Origin: Acidobacteriota bacterium
GTDB taxonomy: Bacteria > Acidobacteriota > Vicinamibacteria > Vicinamibacterales > UBA2999
Assembly: GCA_947482665.1 (NCBI GenBank)
Contig: CANKJK010000008.1
Location: 107,016-171,015 of the forward strand
Direction of reading: 5' to 3'
DNA length: 64,000 bases
The notes beneath the pieces are model-generated. The model did not search any database. It was given only the letters and a program-made list of their open reading frames with translations, and was not told the origin of the DNA. A program made the position numbers and the translations under genes. Of this stretch, positions 63,872 through 64,000 are shown one piece after another. How positions within the stretch are numbered: position 1 is the stretch's first letter; every line of letters starts with the position of its first letter.

Positions 63872-64000
63872 CGGTGGATCAGGGCCTCGGGTTCGATGGG
63901 TATGACCAACCTCGTCGCAGGAGCCACGACGACGCCGTGTTGTAGCAACCGTGTTGTTTCCGCGGCCGCCACGCTATAAGCCCCTGACCTGATCCTCAAG

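Overview
The window is a high-GC chromosomal segment of 64 kb. The combination of a long division and cell-wall (dcw) cluster, a secreted Planctomycete-type cytochrome plus DUF1552 protein pair, PQQ/cytochrome c dehydrogenases and a mutS2-dnaG-rpoD block suggests Acidobacteriota, probably the Vicinamibacteria. That placement is inferred from gene content, not from a marker-gene tree.

Region 1 (1-16.0 kb, all + strand) is the dcw cluster: rsmH (cut by the window edge), ftsL, ftsI, murE, murF, mraY, murD, then a palindromic spacer, then ftsW, murG, murC, ftsQ, ftsA and ftsZ. Most junctions overlap by 1-4 nt, implying translational coupling. murB and ddl, often found between murC and ftsQ, are absent. 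A B12-binding radical SAM gene follows.

Region 2 (17.9-32.0 kb) is accessory. It holds a DUF4160/DUF2442 pair, a polyvinyl-alcohol-dehydrogenase-like quinohemoprotein, acpS, pgeF, an FkbM methyltransferase and a secreted ankyrin protein. Divergent from the ankyrin gene is a tight four-gene operon for exported redox proteins: a PSCyt/DUF1592 cytochrome, a Tat-exported DUF1552 protein, a beta-domain/cytochrome c-prime fusion and a second quinohemoprotein. This operon is the best candidate for an uncharacterised system here.

Region 3 (32.1-35.3 kb) has an orphan contractile tail sheath gene and a tandem duplicate of NTF2-like secreted proteins. Region 4 (35.4-45.1 kb, - strand) holds housekeeping genes: a DEAD-box helicase preceded by a strong hairpin, a zinc-ribbon coiled-coil protein, a CAU-anticodon tRNA, a 313-nt spacer packed with hairpins, then rpoD, dnaG, mutS2 and larB.

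Region 5 (45.1-52.7 kb) holds a processive GT2 glycosyltransferase with a coupled FkbM methyltransferase lacking a standard start codon, citrate synthase, a two-domain NTF2-like protein, lepA, lepB and a small membrane protein. Region 6 (52.7-63.9 kb) is almost entirely - strand and carries small accessory genes: TPR, DUF3565, DUF1697, GNAT, ferredoxin, methyltransferases, VOC, MOSC, hydrolase, a J-domain protein, a degenerate M23-like lipoprotein and an SDR. No insertion sequence, CRISPR array, rRNA or complete prophage was recognised.
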